The notes: generated from the sequence alone by a model not told the origin. A stretch of DNA of 64,000 nucleotides from Jiangella asiatica (GCF_004349065.1 NZ_SMKZ01000005.1:62001-126000); one strand, 5' to 3'. Shown: positions 17,045 to 25,247, counted from the first letter of the stretch. Numbers and translations are program-made.

Positions 17045-17901
17045 GCCGATGCCTTGATGCCGGAGAGACCGAAGACCCGGGAGATCATCGCCTCCTGGAC
17101 TCGCACCGGCAGCCGCGACACGAACCGCATGAGCCGGACCTCGGACGAGGCGGCGTACCAGCGCCTGGGCCGTCGCGCTTCGAACGCTCTGACCACGGCC
17201 TTCGCCACGGTCTCCGGCGGGCTGGGGCGCTGGTTCGCCGCCGCCTTCTCGACGGCGGCGAGGTGCTGCTGGTAGAGCTTCACCTGGGCGGGATCGGCGT
17301 CCTGCAGAGCATTGCGGGCGGCAGCCTCGGCCTTGGCGAACAGGAGTGTCTTGGTCGTCCCGGGCTGGACCATCACCACCGGGATCCTCCAGACGGCCAG
17401 CTCGGTGCGCAGCGCCGCCGACAGCGACTCCAGCGCGGCCTTGCTGGCGCCGATCGGGCCGAGGAACGGCACCGGCACCCACGCCGTCGGCGCGCTGACA
17501 TTGATGATCCGGCCCTTGCCGGCGCGGATCAGCGGCAGGAAGGCCTGGGAGACGTATGCCGGGCCGAGGGTGTTGACCTCGAACTGCCGGCGCAGGTCCG
17601 CCGGCGGGATCAGCTCCTGCGGGCCCTGGATGATGATGCCGGCGTTGTTGACGACGGCGGCCAGCCCGGCACCCGCGACGTCGTGCCCGACCTTCTTCGC
17701 CGCCAGCGCCACGCTCGCCGGGTCGGTGACGTCCATCTCGACGAGCCGGACGCCCTTGATGCCGGCCAGTGCGCCGGGGTCACTACGGATGGTGGCGAAG
17801 ACGGTCGCGCCGCGCTCGGTCAGCGCCCGGACGGTCGCCGTCCCGATGCCGCCGTTCGCGCCGGTCACCAGGACGGCGCCGCGCTTGTGGTTGTCGGCCA
17901 T
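17041..17901 (-). CDS. SDR family oxidoreductase lacking the catalytic tyrosine
   Basis: This 286-aa short-chain dehydrogenase has TGANGGIG at 13-20, Asp57 in EMDVTD, NNAG at 85-88, and Ser136 in the INVSAP block. Where relatives read FLGPYGASK this protein reads FLGPIGASK: Ile150 replaces the catalytic Tyr while Lys154 is kept. It may therefore be inactive as a dehydrogenase or have another role. The ATG at 17901 is used; upstream in-frame sequence to 18027 covers the divergent operator. The gene is divergent from padR, whose product probably represses both genes. Confidence 0.85.
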   Translation of the reverse strand: MADNHKRGAVLVTGANGGIGTATVRALTERGATVFATIRSDPGALAGIKGVRLVEMDVTDPASVALAAKKVGHDVAGAGLAAVVNNAGIIIQGPQELIPPADLRRQFEVNTLGPAYVSQAFLPLIRAGKGRIINVSAPTAWVPVPFLGPIGASKAALESLSAALRTELAVWRIPVVMVQPGTTKTLLFAKAEAAARNALQDADPAQVKLYQQHLAAVEKAAANQRPSPPETVAKAVVRAFEARRPRRWYAASSEVRLMRFVSRLPVRVQEAMISRVFGLSGIKASA

Positions 17902-17924
17902 GATTCCACTCCATATGTTCGAGA

Positions 17925-17977
17925 GGACATGTACTTTAGGACATGTCCGAGTGTGAATGTGGCCCAACGGACATGTC
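17925..17977. promoter_or_regulatory. PadR operator cluster: three GGACATGT boxes
   Basis: GGACATGT occurs at 17925-17932, GGACATGTCC (a perfect palindrome) at 17939-17948, and GGACATGTC at 17969-17977. They lie between the divergent SDR and padR starts, the usual place for PadR autoregulatory operators. Confidence 0.65.
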
Positions 17978-18012
17978 AAGATGGACTCGTCACCGTCGAG
18001 AAAGGAGCTCCG

Positions 18013-18579
18013 ATGTCGTTGCGCCACGGCTTGCTCGGCCTACTCGCCGAGGGTCCTGCCAGCGGCTACGACCTCGCCGGGAGGTTCCAGGAGGTCCTCG
18101 GCACGGTGTGGCCAGCCCAGCACCCGAAGATCTACGCCGAGCTCGGACGGCTCGCCGACGACGGCCTGATCGAGGTCGACAGCGTCGGGCCGCGCGGACG
18201 AAAGGCCTACCGGATCACCTCCGAGGGCCTGGCCGAGGTGCGCCGCTGGCTCACCGACACCGAGGTCGACCACACCATGCGGCTTCAAGCGCTGCTGCGG
18301 TCGGTCTTCTTCTGGCTCATGCCGCCCGACGACCTGCGCCGGCACCTCGCCGCCGAGGCGTCGTACTACCGCCAGACGGCCGACTACTACCGCAACATCG
18401 CCGCCGCCAAGGACCGCGGCGACTTCGGCGACAGCCCGCCCACCCAGGCCCTGCGCATCGCCGCCGAGGCCGGCATCCGGCTGCACCAGGCGCTCGCCGA
18501 ATGGGCCGAATGGGCCCAGACCGCCAAGCTCACCACCGAGGACTCCCCGCCGTCGTCCCCGCCCACGGCCCCGGAATGA
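18013..18579 (+). CDS. PadR family transcriptional regulator
   Basis: This 188-aa protein has a PadR winged-helix N-domain: LRHGLLGLLAEGPASGYDLA at the start, then WPAQHPKIYAELGRLADDGL and a wing around GRKAYRITSEG. A Vir_C-type C-terminal helical domain follows (about 95-175) for dimerisation. The ATG has AAAGGAGC upstream. It faces the tyrosine-less SDR, and the repeated GGACATGT boxes between them suggest direct control of both genes. The inducer is unknown; PadR proteins often sense phenolics or other small toxic molecules. The stop codon lies inside the left arm of a long palindrome. Confidence 0.9.
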   Translation: MSLRHGLLGLLAEGPASGYDLAGRFQEVLGTVWPAQHPKIYAELGRLADDGLIEVDSVGPRGRKAYRITSEGLAEVRRWLTDTEVDHTMRLQALLRSVFFWLMPPDDLRRHLAAEASYYRQTADYYRNIAAAKDRGDFGDSPPTQALRIAAEAGIRLHQALAEWAEWAQTAKLTTEDSPPSSPPTAPE

Positions 18580-18660
18580 TCACGTTCAGCACGAGATCTC
18601 GTGTCGCACAATGCTTGCAATCATGGTGCGACACGAGATTTCGTGCTGAACGTGATCATT
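18575..18660. repeat. 86-bp palindrome after padR
   Basis: The arms 18575-18609 and 18626-18660 (35 nt each) are complementary except for one position, with a 16-nt loop. The arms start AATGATCACGTTCAGCACGA. The outer edge contains the padR stop codon. It is a candidate terminator or a mobile palindromic repeat; its arm sequence differs from the 58-bp repeat. Confidence 0.85.
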
Positions 18661-18926
18661 TGGAACGACGGCGAGCCGGCGCGCCGAACCTGGTGGCGGG
18701 ACCCAGACGAGCCCATCCGTCGGTGACCCCCGGCCCCCGGAGCCCTCGATGCCGGCGTCCTCGACGCATACTCGATTTTCGACGAATGCGGCCCGGGACC
18801 AGCGCCTGTTCGTCGGAAAGCCCAGCATGCGCTGCTGACGGGAGCACGGGCCGACGGTGAGCTCACCCACCGATCCGGCCGGAAGTCCTCATGTCGAGAG
18901 GCGCCGAACCTGACGGCGAGACGGCG
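18661..18926. other. Intergenic stretch, no supported gene
   Basis: The 347-nt gap between padR and the small protein gene holds the palindrome in its first 81 nt. I see nothing recognisable in the remainder; short open frames there have no family-like sequence. Confidence 0.4.
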
Positions 18927-19112
18927 TCAGTCCTCGCCGCTCCACTCGCGGTCGATAGCGTCCTGCTGCTCAGTGCGCGCCCGGGCCCGGGCGATCGCGT
19001 CCTGGGCCTCCTCGCGGGTTTCGTACGGGCCGAGCCTGCGGTCGTTGGGGCAGCCGTCCACGGGCTCCACCGCCTCGTGGTCCAAGCACCAGTACCAAGG
19101 TCCGTCCGCCAT
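18927..19112 (-). CDS. Small conserved actinobacterial protein (61 aa)
   Basis: It starts MADGPWYWCLDHEAVEPVDG, followed by CPNDRRLGPYETREEAQDAI and an Arg/Glu-rich helix. Small proteins of this pattern (WYxCLxH, GPYxTxEEA) are widespread in actinobacteria, without known function. The ATG at 19112 has GGGAGGGAG just upstream, better than the longer frame from 19169. Two Cys and one His in the N-half could bind a metal, but the pattern is not a recognised zinc finger. Confidence 0.7.
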   Translation of the reverse strand: MADGPWYWCLDHEAVEPVDGCPNDRRLGPYETREEAQDAIARARARTEQQDAIDREWSGED

Positions 19113-19170
19113 GGTCGCTCCCTCCCTCGCCGCCCCACCAGCCCGCGCCGCACGCCGTCGTCGACCCAAT

Positions 19171-19311
19171 CCAGGCTTCGCCTGAGAAGCGTGCCTCAGC
19201 TGAACACCCAGGCTTCGCCTGAGAAGCGTGCCTCAGCTGAACACCCAGGCTTCGCCTGAGAAGCGTGCCTCAGCTGAACACCCAGGCTTCGCCTGAGAAG
19301 CGTGCCTCAGC
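19171..19311. repeat. Tandem repeat: 37-bp unit, 3.8 copies, upstream of map
   Basis: Identical units begin at 19171, 19208, 19245 and 19282; the last is cut at 30 nt by the map promoter. Each unit contains CAGGCTTCGCCTG (4-bp stem, 5-nt loop) and CTGAG...CTCAG (5-bp stem). Copies are identical with no spacers, so this is not CRISPR. It ends 2 nt before the map -10 hexamer. Confidence 0.95.
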
Positions 19312-19312
19312 C

Positions 19313-19318
19313 TAGACT
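19313..19318 (+). promoter_or_regulatory. -10 element TAGACT of leaderless map
   Basis: TAGACT lies 8 nt before the ATG at 19327, with no Shine-Dalgarno site between. The -35 region would fall inside the last 37-bp repeat. Confidence 0.6.
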
Positions 19319-19326
19319 TTCACACC

Positions 19327-20175
19327 ATGTCCCCCGTCGTCCCCGGCATCGTCTCGCCTGAGCGCCCAGTACCGTCGTCCATCGCCCGGCCCGAGTACGT
19401 GGGCAAGGCCCGGCCCACGCCGTTCTCGGGCTCGGAGATCAAGGACGCCGACACCATCGAGCGCATCCGCGTCGCCGCCCAACTCGCCGCTCGAGCGCTG
19501 GCCGAGGTCGGCAAGCACGTCGAGCCGGGTGTCACCACCGACGAGCTCGACGCCGTCGGCCACGAGTTCCTCTGCGACCACGGCGCCTACCCGTCCACGC
19601 TCGGCTACCGCGGCTTCCCGAAGTCGCTGTGCACCAGCGTCAACGAGGTCATCTGCCACGGCATCCCCGACTCCACCGTCATCGCCGACGGCGACATCGT
19701 CAACATCGACGTCACCGCCTACATCGGCGGCGTGCACGGCGACAACAACGCCACTTTCCTCGCCGGCGACGTCGACGAGGAGACCCGCCTGCTGGTCCAG
19801 CGCACCCAGGAAGCCCTCAACCGGGCGATCAAGGCCGTCAAGCCGGGCCGCGCCATCAACGTCATCGGCCGAGTCATCGAGTCGTACGCGAAGCGGTTCG
19901 GCTACGGCGTCGTCCGCGAGTTCACCGGCCACGGCGTCGGCGAGTCGTTCCACTCCGGCCTGGTGATCCCGCACTACGACGATCCCGGGTCGACGACGGT
20001 CATCGAGCCGGGCATGGTCTTCACCATCGAGCCCATGCTCAACCTCGGCACGCACGAGTGGACGATGTGGGACGACGGCTGGACGGTCGTCACCGGCGAC
20101 GGGCGCCGATCGGCCCAGTTCGAGCACACGCTGCTGGTCACCGAGAACGGAGCGGAGATCCTCACGCTGCCCTGA
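19327..20175 (+). CDS. map: Type I methionine aminopeptidase
   Basis: This 282-aa enzyme removes the initiator Met from nascent proteins. All expected residues are present: His111, and metal ligands Asp128 (NIDVT), Asp139 (HGDNNATF), His202 (TGHGVG), Glu235 (FTIEPM) and Glu266 (AQFEHT). The N-terminal 35-40 residues, with a PxxP-containing segment, are the extension found in MapB-type actinobacterial enzymes. Probably transcribed leaderless. The tandem repeat directly upstream is unusual for a housekeeping gene. Confidence 0.96.
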   Translation: MSPVVPGIVSPERPVPSSIARPEYVGKARPTPFSGSEIKDADTIERIRVAAQLAARALAEVGKHVEPGVTTDELDAVGHEFLCDHGAYPSTLGYRGFPKSLCTSVNEVICHGIPDSTVIADGDIVNIDVTAYIGGVHGDNNATFLAGDVDEETRLLVQRTQEALNRAIKAVKPGRAINVIGRVIESYAKRFGYGVVREFTGHGVGESFHSGLVIPHYDDPGSTTVIEPGMVFTIEPMLNLGTHEWTMWDDGWTVVTGDGRRSAQFEHTLLVTENGAEILTLP

Positions 20176-20232
20176 CACACGTTTGAGACGTTCACTTGGT
20201 CGCCACCGCGCACATGAGCGAAGCTTGAAGGC

Positions 20233-20991
20233 GTGACCTCGACGACGCAGGGCTTCGGCATCGACATCGGCGGCAGCGGCATCAAAGGGGCACCGGTCGA
20301 TCTCGCCAAAGGTGAGTTTGCCGCCGAACGCGTCCGCATCGACACCCCCGACGAGTCCACCCCCGACAACGTCATCGCGGTGGTGCTGCAGGTTCTGCAA
20401 CAGATCGGCTGGTCCGGCCCGTTCGGCTGCACGTTCCCCGGCATCGTCAGGCGCGGCGTGGTCGGGTCGGCGGCCAACGTCGACAAGTCCTGGGTCGGCG
20501 TCGACCTCGAACAGGTGCTCAGCGAGCGCAGCGGCCAGCGGGTCACCGTCCTCAACGACGCCGACGCGGCCGGGGTCGCCGAGGACCGCTTCGGCGCGGC
20601 CGCCGACGTCGACGGCGTCGTCATCGTCACCACGCTCGGCACCGGCATCGGCAGCGCCGTCCTGCACGACGGGGTCCTCCTGCCCAACACAGAGTTCGGC
20701 CACCTGTACCTGAACCACCACCACCACGAGGCGGAGAAGTACGCGGCCGCGTCGGTGCGCGAGGAGAAGGGCCTGTCCTGGGAGGAGTGGGCGGAACGGC
20801 TGCAGGCCTTCTACTCCCACCTCGAGTTCATCTTCTCCCCCGACCTGTTCGTCGTCGGCGGCGGCGTGAGCAAGAAGGCCGACAAGTTCCTGCACCTGCT
20901 CGACCTCCGGACGCCCATAGTCCCGGCCGGGCTGCGCAACGACGGCGGCATCATCGGCGCCGCGCTGACCGCCGCCGAACGTTCCGTGTGA
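20233..20991 (+). CDS. ppgK: Polyphosphate glucokinase
   Basis: This 252-aa ROK-family kinase phosphorylates glucose with inorganic polyphosphate or ATP. Visible motifs are the phosphate-1 loop GIDIGGSGIKG near 8-18, LNDADAAGVAEDRFG (catalytic Asp), TTLGTGIGSA (phosphate-2) and the C-terminal adenosine-site region FVVGGGVS. It lacks the usual ROK Cys-rich zinc motif, as is normal for PpgK. The GTG start has GAAGG close upstream. It lies between map and the RNase P RNA gene. Confidence 0.95.
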   Translation: MTSTTQGFGIDIGGSGIKGAPVDLAKGEFAAERVRIDTPDESTPDNVIAVVLQVLQQIGWSGPFGCTFPGIVRRGVVGSAANVDKSWVGVDLEQVLSERSGQRVTVLNDADAAGVAEDRFGAAADVDGVVIVTTLGTGIGSAVLHDGVLLPNTEFGHLYLNHHHHEAEKYAAASVREEKGLSWEEWAERLQAFYSHLEFIFSPDLFVVGGGVSKKADKFLHLLDLRTPIVPAGLRNDGGIIGAALTAAERSV

Positions 20992-21021
20992 GCAGCGCAG
21001 ATACGGTAGTCTTGGTAGCGA

Positions 21022-21393
21022 GGACGAGTCGGCCGGGCGGCCGCGTCGGAGCCTTTCAGGCTTCGCCGAGGAAGGTCCGGACTCCACAGGGCAGGGTGGT
21101 GGGTAACGCCCACCCGGGGTGACCCGCGGGATAGTGCCACAGAAAGCAAACCGCCGCCCGTCACGGGCGGTAAGGGTGAAACGGTGGTGTAAGAGACCAC
21201 CAGCGCCCCAGGTGACTGGGGCGGCTCGGTAAACCCCACCTGGAGCAAGGTCAGACAGGGAACGTTCGAGGGCGGCCCGCCCGAGTTCCCGGGTAGACCG
21301 CTGGAGGCCGCCGGCAACGGCGGTCGTAGATGGATGGTCGCCGGTCCCGGTCCGCCGGGAACCACAGAATCCGGCCTACAGGCCGGCTCGTCC
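21022..21393 (+). ncRNA. rnpB: RNase P RNA (bacterial type A)
   Basis: This is the catalytic RNA of RNase P, which matures tRNA 5' ends. The 5' end GGACGAGTCGGCC pairs with the 3' GGCCGGCTCGTCC to form P1. Conserved blocks are in order: GAGGAAGGTCCGGACTCCAC, ACAGAAAGCAAACCGCC, GGGTGAAACGGTGGTGTAAG, GGAGCAAGGTCAGACAGGG, and AGATGGATGGTCGCC near the 3' end followed by ACAGAATCCGGCCTACAGG. Ends are placed from the P1 helix and may be off by a few bases. Confidence 0.96.
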
Positions 21394-21411
21394 CCTCAAC
21401 TGCCGCTTCGA

Positions 21412-21417
21412 TAGCCT
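21412..21417 (+). promoter_or_regulatory. -10 element TAGCCT of leaderless MFS gene
   Basis: TAGCCT lies 6 nt before the ATG at 21424, with no ribosome-binding site between; it follows the end of rnpB by 18 nt. Confidence 0.5.
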
Positions 21418-21423
21418 CACCTG

Positions 21424-22725
21424 ATGACGGGCGACGATCGCCGAGGGCACCGCGACGTCTTCCGGTATCCCGGCTACCCGGCGTTCTGGGCGGCCGAGAC
21501 GGTGTCGGAGTTCGGCACCTACGTCACCACCATGGCGCTGCAGGTCCTCATCGTCGTCACGCTGCACGGCACCGCCACCGACGTCGGGCTGATGAATGCC
21601 GCGCGCTGGGCGCCGTACCTCGTCCTCGGCCTGGTCGTGGGCGCGCTGGTCGACCGGTGGCGGCGCCGGCCGGTGCTCGTCGCCACCGACGTCGCTCGCG
21701 GGCTCCTGCTGTGCCTCATCCCGCTGTGCTGGCACCTGGACCGGCTCACGCTCCCGGTGCTCATCGGGTTCGTGACGGTGTTCGGCGTCATGTCGCTGCT
21801 GAACGACGCCGCCACGCAGTCGTTCCTGCCCCGCCTGGTGCCGCCGTCAGCGCTACTGGCGGCGAACGCCCGTCTCGACCAGAGCGGCGCCGTCGCGCAG
21901 ACGTCCGGCCCGGTCGTCGCCGGAGGTCTGGTGAGCTGGCTGGGTGCGCCGCTCGCCGTCGTCGTCGACGCGGTCTCGTATCTGTTCTCGGCCGCGGCGG
22001 TCGCCTGCATCCGGGTGGCCGAGCCGCGGGCCGGTACCGGCGGCCGGCCGCTGAACCTGCGCCGCGAGATCGGCGCGGGCCTGCGGTGGGTCTACCGGCA
22101 CCGGATGCTCGCACCGCTCGCCGTGACCACCCACGGCTGGTTCCTGTTCAACAGCATGCTGCTGACGGTGTTTGCGCCGTTCGCGCTGCTGCGGCTGGGG
22201 CTGACGCCGTTCGAGCTCGGCGTGGCGCTCTCGTTCGCCGGCGGTGGCGGACTCGTCGGCAGCCTGCTCTCGACCCGTCTCGGCCTGCGATGGGGCGCGG
22301 GGCGCACCGTGATCGCCTGCCGTGCGGGCACGGCGGTCGCCTGGGCGGTGATCGCGCTGGCTCCGGGCGACGGCGAAGCTGCCGCGCTCGCCGTCGTCGC
22401 TGCCGGGCAGTTCCTGTACGGCCTGACCATCGGCGCGGAGAACGCCAACGAGATGGGGTATCGCCAGGCGGTCACCCCCGACGAGCTGCAGGGCCGCATG
22501 AACACCACCATGCGGTCGATCAACCGGGCCGTGATCGTGGCCGGCGCGCCGCTCGGCGGCCTGCTCGCCGACGGCATCGGCGACCGGGTGACGTTGTGGA
22601 TCGGCGTCGCGGGCTTCGTGCTGGTGTCGGTGGCGCTGGCGGTGTCACCGTTCCGGTCCGCCCGGCACGACGACGCGGACCCCGACGACATGGAGCGCGA
22701 GGACGGTGGTCCGGTGACGCCGTAG
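21424..22725 (+). CDS. MFS transporter, drug/siderophore exporter type (DHA3)
   Basis: The 433-aa membrane protein has about 12 hydrophobic segments and the MFS motif A variant GALVDRWRRRPVL after helix 2. The N-terminal YPAFWAAETVSEFGTYVTTM block is typical of the EntS/macrolide-efflux group. The second half has a matching VGSLLSTRLGLRWG loop. It probably exports a small hydrophobic compound or siderophore by proton antiport. It is monocistronic; the acidic C-terminal tail is cytoplasmic. Substrate unknown. Confidence 0.88.
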   Translation: MTGDDRRGHRDVFRYPGYPAFWAAETVSEFGTYVTTMALQVLIVVTLHGTATDVGLMNAARWAPYLVLGLVVGALVDRWRRRPVLVATDVARGLLLCLIPLCWHLDRLTLPVLIGFVTVFGVMSLLNDAATQSFLPRLVPPSALLAANARLDQSGAVAQTSGPVVAGGLVSWLGAPLAVVVDAVSYLFSAAAVACIRVAEPRAGTGGRPLNLRREIGAGLRWVYRHRMLAPLAVTTHGWFLFNSMLLTVFAPFALLRLGLTPFELGVALSFAGGGGLVGSLLSTRLGLRWGAGRTVIACRAGTAVAWAVIALAPGDGEAAALAVVAAGQFLYGLTIGAENANEMGYRQAVTPDELQGRMNTTMRSINRAVIVAGAPLGGLLADGIGDRVTLWIGVAGFVLVSVALAVSPFRSARHDDADPDDMEREDGGPVTP

Positions 22726-22748
22726 ACGCCACCGGACCACCACCGCCA

Positions 22749-23519
22749 CTACCGGACAGTGTTCGCGCGGCGCCGCATCAGCAGTGCGCCGCTGGCGACG
22801 AACGCGATGGCCGCGAACCAGAGCAGCCCGAGGCTCGGGCTTCCGGTGTTGGGGAGCTGTTCCCCACCGGTCGCGCCGCCGTCGTCGCTGCCGCCGTCGC
22901 CGCCTCCGTCGTCGCCGGCCGAACCGCCGTCGTCGTCCTCGCCGATCTCGCAGCCGAGCGCGTCGACGTCACGGTCCAGGTGGAACGGGTCCTTCTCGGC
23001 GTCGAACAGCTCGATCGGCTTGTGGGCGTCGTCGATGTCCGGGCAGTCGTAATCCTCGACACCGTCTACGCACCACGCCGCGGAGTCCGCGTAGTGAGCG
23101 CAGTCGCCAACCGCCTCATCGGGCTCATCCGGCGTACCGCCCTCGTCACCGCCCCCGCCGGCGTCACCGCCGGACGACACCTCGCACCCCTCGCCGTCGT
23201 TGTCGTCGTCCAGCAGGAACGGATCGTTCGACGGGTCCACGACGTGGACCGGTTTGTGGGCTTCGTCGATCTGATCACAGTCGTAGTCGTCGACGTCCGG
23301 TTCGCACCAGGCGTCCGCGTTCGCGTACGCGGCACAGTCGGCCGCGTCCTTGGTCTCCGCAGCCGGCGACTCCTCGGCCGGCGCGTCCTCGGTGGCCTCC
23401 GGCTGAGTCTCGTTCGCCTCGGTGCCGAGCACCTCGTCGCTCAGGTCTGCCTGAGCTGGCGCCGCGCCGGCCAGTGCCAACGCGAGCGCGGCGAAAACCG
23501 CAATGGTGACCTTCTTCAA
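22749..23519 (-). CDS. LPNTG-anchored surface protein with two Excalibur-like repeats
   Basis: The 256-aa protein starts at a TTG with AAAGGGGGG upstream. Residues 1-24 are a signal peptide ending PAQA. Two homologous segments (about 58-113 and 136-192) share DCAxYA, AWC, a DYDC motif, DAHKP or EAHKP, and a Ca-binding-like DxDxDGxxCE end: DDDNDGEGCE is intact in the first, DRDVDALGCE is degenerate in the second. Glycine/aspartate-rich linkers separate them. LPNTG at 222-226, a hydrophobic stretch (228-248) and RRR form a sortase sorting signal, so it is cell-wall anchored. Function unknown; calcium binding is inferred from Excalibur similarity. Confidence 0.85.
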   Translation of the reverse strand: MKKVTIAVFAALALALAGAAPAQADLSDEVLGTEANETQPEATEDAPAEESPAAETKDAADCAAYANADAWCEPDVDDYDCDQIDEAHKPVHVVDPSNDPFLLDDDNDGEGCEVSSGGDAGGGGDEGGTPDEPDEAVGDCAHYADSAAWCVDGVEDYDCPDIDDAHKPIELFDAEKDPFHLDRDVDALGCEIGEDDDGGSAGDDGGGDGGSDDGGATGGEQLPNTGSPSLGLLWFAAIAFVASGALLMRRRANTVR

Positions 23520-23651
23520 GGCCGCCCCCCTTTGAATTGTCGACAGGCGGTGGATCTTCCCCTCCGCCAAAGCCCGGGACATTAGCGCCTTTCGCGGCTT
23601 CCGTACAGATCTTGTGGCGGTTATTCGGAGGATTCTCATCGAACGACGGCG

Positions 23652-23657
23652 TACGGT
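23652..23657 (+). promoter_or_regulatory. -10 element TACGGT of leaderless methyltransferase gene
   Basis: TACGGT lies 8 nt before the GTG at 23666, with no Shine-Dalgarno site. Confidence 0.5.
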
Positions 23658-23665
23658 TGCGCGTC

Positions 23666-24289
23666 GTGACCACGGACGACCCGAAGGCAACCGTGCGCCG
23701 GGGCTACGACGCCGTTTCCCGCGCCTACCGCGCCGACGACGCCCAGAGTGGCAGGTACGGCACCTGGGCAGACGAGCTGAGCACGCAGCTGCCGGGCCGC
23801 GGCCGGGTCCTCGACCTGGGCTGCGGCAACGGGGTGCCAATGGCCCGCGACCTCACTGCCAAAGGCTTCCATGTCACCGGCGTCGACTTCAGTGCGGTGC
23901 AGGTCGAGCGGGCCCGCCGGCTGGTCCCGTCGGCGACGTTCGTGCAGGCCGACGCCACCGAGGTCGAGTTCCCGGCGGCTTCCTTCGACGCCGTCGTCTG
24001 TCTCTACGCGATCATCCACGTGCCGCTCGACGAGCAGTCCTCACTGCTGGCCCGGATCGCCGGATGGCTGCGTCCCGGCGGCTGGTTCCTCGCCACCACC
24101 GGCGACGCCGCGTGGACCGGCACCGAGGACGACTGGCTCGGCGGCGGCGCCACGATGTGGTGGAGCCACACCGACGCCGCCACCTACCGCGCCTGGATCG
24201 CCACCGCCGGTCTCGACGTCGAGCACCAGGGCTTCGTCCCCGAAGGCGTCGGCGGGCACGCGCTGTTCTGGGCCCGCAAGCCCGGCTAG
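23666..24289 (+). CDS. Class I SAM-dependent methyltransferase
   Basis: This 207-aa protein has motif I VLDLGCGNG, motif II FHVTGVDFS with the SAM-binding acidic residue, the motif VQADATEVEF, and post-motif LRPGGWFLATTG. Substrate cannot be deduced; tryptophan-rich DDWLGGGATMWWSH suggests a small hydrophobic acceptor. The GTG at 23666 is chosen because the protein then begins just before the usual helix (VRRGYDAVSRAYR). Its stop overlaps the end of the convergent siderophore-binding protein gene by 4 nt. Confidence 0.88.
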   Translation: MTTDDPKATVRRGYDAVSRAYRADDAQSGRYGTWADELSTQLPGRGRVLDLGCGNGVPMARDLTAKGFHVTGVDFSAVQVERARRLVPSATFVQADATEVEFPAASFDAVVCLYAIIHVPLDEQSSLLARIAGWLRPGGWFLATTGDAAWTGTEDDWLGGGATMWWSHTDAATYRAWIATAGLDVEHQGFVPEGVGGHALFWARKPG

Positions 24290-25224
24290 CTCCCGCTGCC
24301 GCCCACTACCTCGGCCAGCTGCGGCACCAGCTGCTCCAGCGCGTACGGCAGGCTGAGCACCGTCGACCACGTGAGCGCCCCGGACACCAGCAGATCCTCG
24401 ATGAACAGCACGCGACCGTCCTGCACCACCTGCAGCTGGTCGTACAGCGGCTTCGCCTCGATCTGCTCGCGCAGGTCGGGCTCGGACCCGACGTTCGAGA
24501 TCAGCAGGTCGCGGTCCAGCTGTGCCATGAGCTCGTCGCTGATCGGGGCGCCGTCGAGGTCGCCGGCCAGCTCGGCGATGTCGTCGGGCAGCACGAAGCC
24601 CAGCGACGTCATGAACACCGTGCGCGGGTCGGTGGCGCTGCGGGCGAACGACGAACCGGGTTCGAACTGTTCCGCGACCACCATCTCCACGCCCGCGAAC
24701 TCGGGGTGGGCGGCGGCAGCGTCGGCGGCGAACAACCCGTCGACCTCGGTGATCAGCCCCTCCGCCCGGTCGGCCTGGCCGAGAATCTGACCGACCATCC
24801 TGGTGGTCTCCTGCCAGGGCATGCCGTACTCGGGATAGTCCGGCGACGAGGCCACGGTCGGCGCGATGACCGACAGCGTGTCGTACTCCTCCTGGGTCAT
24901 ACCGGTGTAGAGGCCGATGATCAGGTCCGGGTCGAGCTCGGCGATGACCTCGTAGTCAAAGTTCTGCACGCCGGTGAAGGCGCCCTCGTTGAGCACCATC
25001 GGCTTGGCGTCGCCGAGCTCGTCCTGGGCCCACGGCCAAGTGGCATGCGGGTGCTCGCCGTACCAGTCGGTGACGGCGACCGGTGCGATGCCGAAGGCCA
25101 GCACGGCGTCCTGGTCGCTGAACCCGAGGGTGACGATGCGCTCGGGAGCCTCGGTGAGCTCGGTCGTACCGTAGCGGTGCTCGACAGAGGCGGGGAACTC
25201 CCCATCCGCCGGCGACGGTGTCAC
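24286..25224 (-). CDS. Iron-siderophore binding protein lacking a signal peptide (probably 5'-truncated)
   Basis: The 312-aa sequence matches FecB/FepB-type periplasmic binding proteins: VEHRYGTTELTEAPERIVTLG at the mature N-terminus, DPDLIIGLYTGM, and a C-terminal ALEQLVPQLAE helix. The GTG start leaves only 11 residues before the mature domain: no hydrophobic signal and no lipobox Cys. In-frame sequence further upstream lies inside the divergent hydrolase gene and is not signal-like. As it stands it would be cytoplasmic and non-functional in uptake. No permease or ATPase genes are adjacent. I consider it a recent 5'-truncated relic, though a functional cytoplasmic form cannot be excluded. 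Confidence 0.75.
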   Translation of the reverse strand: MTPSPADGEFPASVEHRYGTTELTEAPERIVTLGFSDQDAVLAFGIAPVAVTDWYGEHPHATWPWAQDELGDAKPMVLNEGAFTGVQNFDYEVIAELDPDLIIGLYTGMTQEEYDTLSVIAPTVASSPDYPEYGMPWQETTRMVGQILGQADRAEGLITEVDGLFAADAAAAHPEFAGVEMVVAEQFEPGSSFARSATDPRTVFMTSLGFVLPDDIAELAGDLDGAPISDELMAQLDRDLLISNVGSEPDLREQIEAKPLYDQLQVVQDGRVLFIEDLLVSGALTWSTVLSLPYALEQLVPQLAEVVGGSGS

Positions 25225-25234
25225 CGGTCGGCGG

Positions 25235-25240
25235 TACGGT
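25235..25240 (+). promoter_or_regulatory. -10 element TACGGT of leaderless hydrolase gene
   Basis: TACGGT lies 7 nt before the ATG at 25248, inside the 23-nt gap to the divergent binding-protein start. Confidence 0.5.
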
Positions 25241-25247
25241 CCCCCGC

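Noticed and set aside
19171-19311. CRISPR array
   Set aside because: Repeats of 37 nt follow each other directly without spacers, and no cas genes are present.
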